This document shows positions 6,183 to 6,250 of a stretch of DNA of 6,250 nt, piece after piece; the first letter of the stretch is position 1; each line of letters opens with the position of its first letter. The translations under genes were made by a program, and so were the position numbers. Under the pieces are notes generated by a model. The model was not told where the DNA came from. It was given only the letters and a program-made list of their open reading frames with translations, and did not search any database. The stretch lies in the NCBI GenBank assembly GCA_002492075.1, contig DKXD01000204.1, forward strand, positions 1,153 through 7,402, in the 5' to 3' direction. The stretch comes from Ruminococcaceae bacterium UBA7135 (GTDB lineage Bacteria > Bacillota > Clostridia > Oscillospirales > Ruminococcaceae).

Positions 6183-6207
6183 CCCCGAGAGTTCGGGGCG
6201 CTTTTTT
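6183..6207 (+). terminator. Intrinsic terminator read on the plus strand, with no plus-strand gene in front
   Basis: CCCCGA (6183-6188) pairs with TCGGGG (6193-6198) around a GAGT loop. The stem extends past one mismatch by G6180-C6201 and C6181-G6200, and six T residues follow at 6202-6207. On the minus strand the hairpin is followed by CAAAACAAT, which is not a terminator tail. The nearest plus-strand gene ends about 1 kb upstream at 5167, so its natural substrate is unclear. Confidence 0.7.
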
Positions 6208-6215
6208 CAAGATAC

Positions 6216-6240
6216 AAAAAGCCGCGGCAAAATACCGCGG
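6216..6240 (-). terminator. Intrinsic terminator on the minus strand, for a gene beyond the right edge
   Basis: Two copies of CCGCGG (6235-6240 and 6222-6227), each self-complementary, form a 6-bp all-GC stem with a seven-base loop. Read on the minus strand, the stem is followed by C and five T residues (6220-6216). It would stop transcripts entering from a minus-strand gene to the right, implying that the amidase is transcribed from its own promoter. Confidence 0.72.
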
Positions 6241-6250
6241 TTATAGAAAA

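Overview
The window looks like a piece of a Clostridia (Oscillospirales/Eubacteriales-like) chromosome. Three things suggest this: strong AGGAGG/GGAGGT ribosome binding sites, a CwlD-type cell-wall amidase with one N-terminal membrane anchor, and a GLUG-repeat surface protein next to an MMPL-family exporter. Base composition looks moderate, near half G+C by eye. No rRNA, tRNA, insertion sequence, CRISPR array or phage gene is visible. The taxonomic call is inference.

Layout. Bases 1-1734 (+) are the C-terminal part of an MMPL/RND-superfamily transporter; its start lies upstream of the window. Bases 1718-5167 (+) encode a 1149-residue exported, membrane-anchored protein, overlapping the transporter gene by 17 bases and so almost certainly in the same operon. 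It has a signal peptide, a GLUG-repeat solenoid, a helical segment of about 390 residues that splits the solenoid in two, two C-terminal beta-type domains, a transmembrane helix and a basic tail. Bases 5168-5219 hold a 13-bp hairpin shared by two convergent genes. Bases 5220-6008 (-) are the N-acetylmuramoyl-L-alanine amidase. Bases 6009-6250 are non-coding: a candidate amidase promoter, two small inverted repeats and two terminators that point toward each other. The minus-strand terminator probably ends a gene lying beyond the right edge.

How the genes may work together. The transporter and the GLUG/coiled-coil protein look like one envelope module, with a proton-driven RND-type pump and an extracytoplasmic partner built from a beta-solenoid and a long acidic coiled coil. 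The partner could act as a substrate-capture, stalk or adaptor element on the outer face of the membrane; this is inference from gene overlap and architecture. The amidase is convergent, has its own likely promoter, and need not be functionally linked.

The least ordinary structures are: the helical domain inserted in register between two coils of the GLUG solenoid; its long runs of unbroken heptads with Asp fixed at one position (12 of 12 in the best run); a six-unit G-x-hydrophobic-x tetrapeptide repeat in the transporter's cytoplasmic tail; and a plus-strand terminator with no plus-strand gene to serve.
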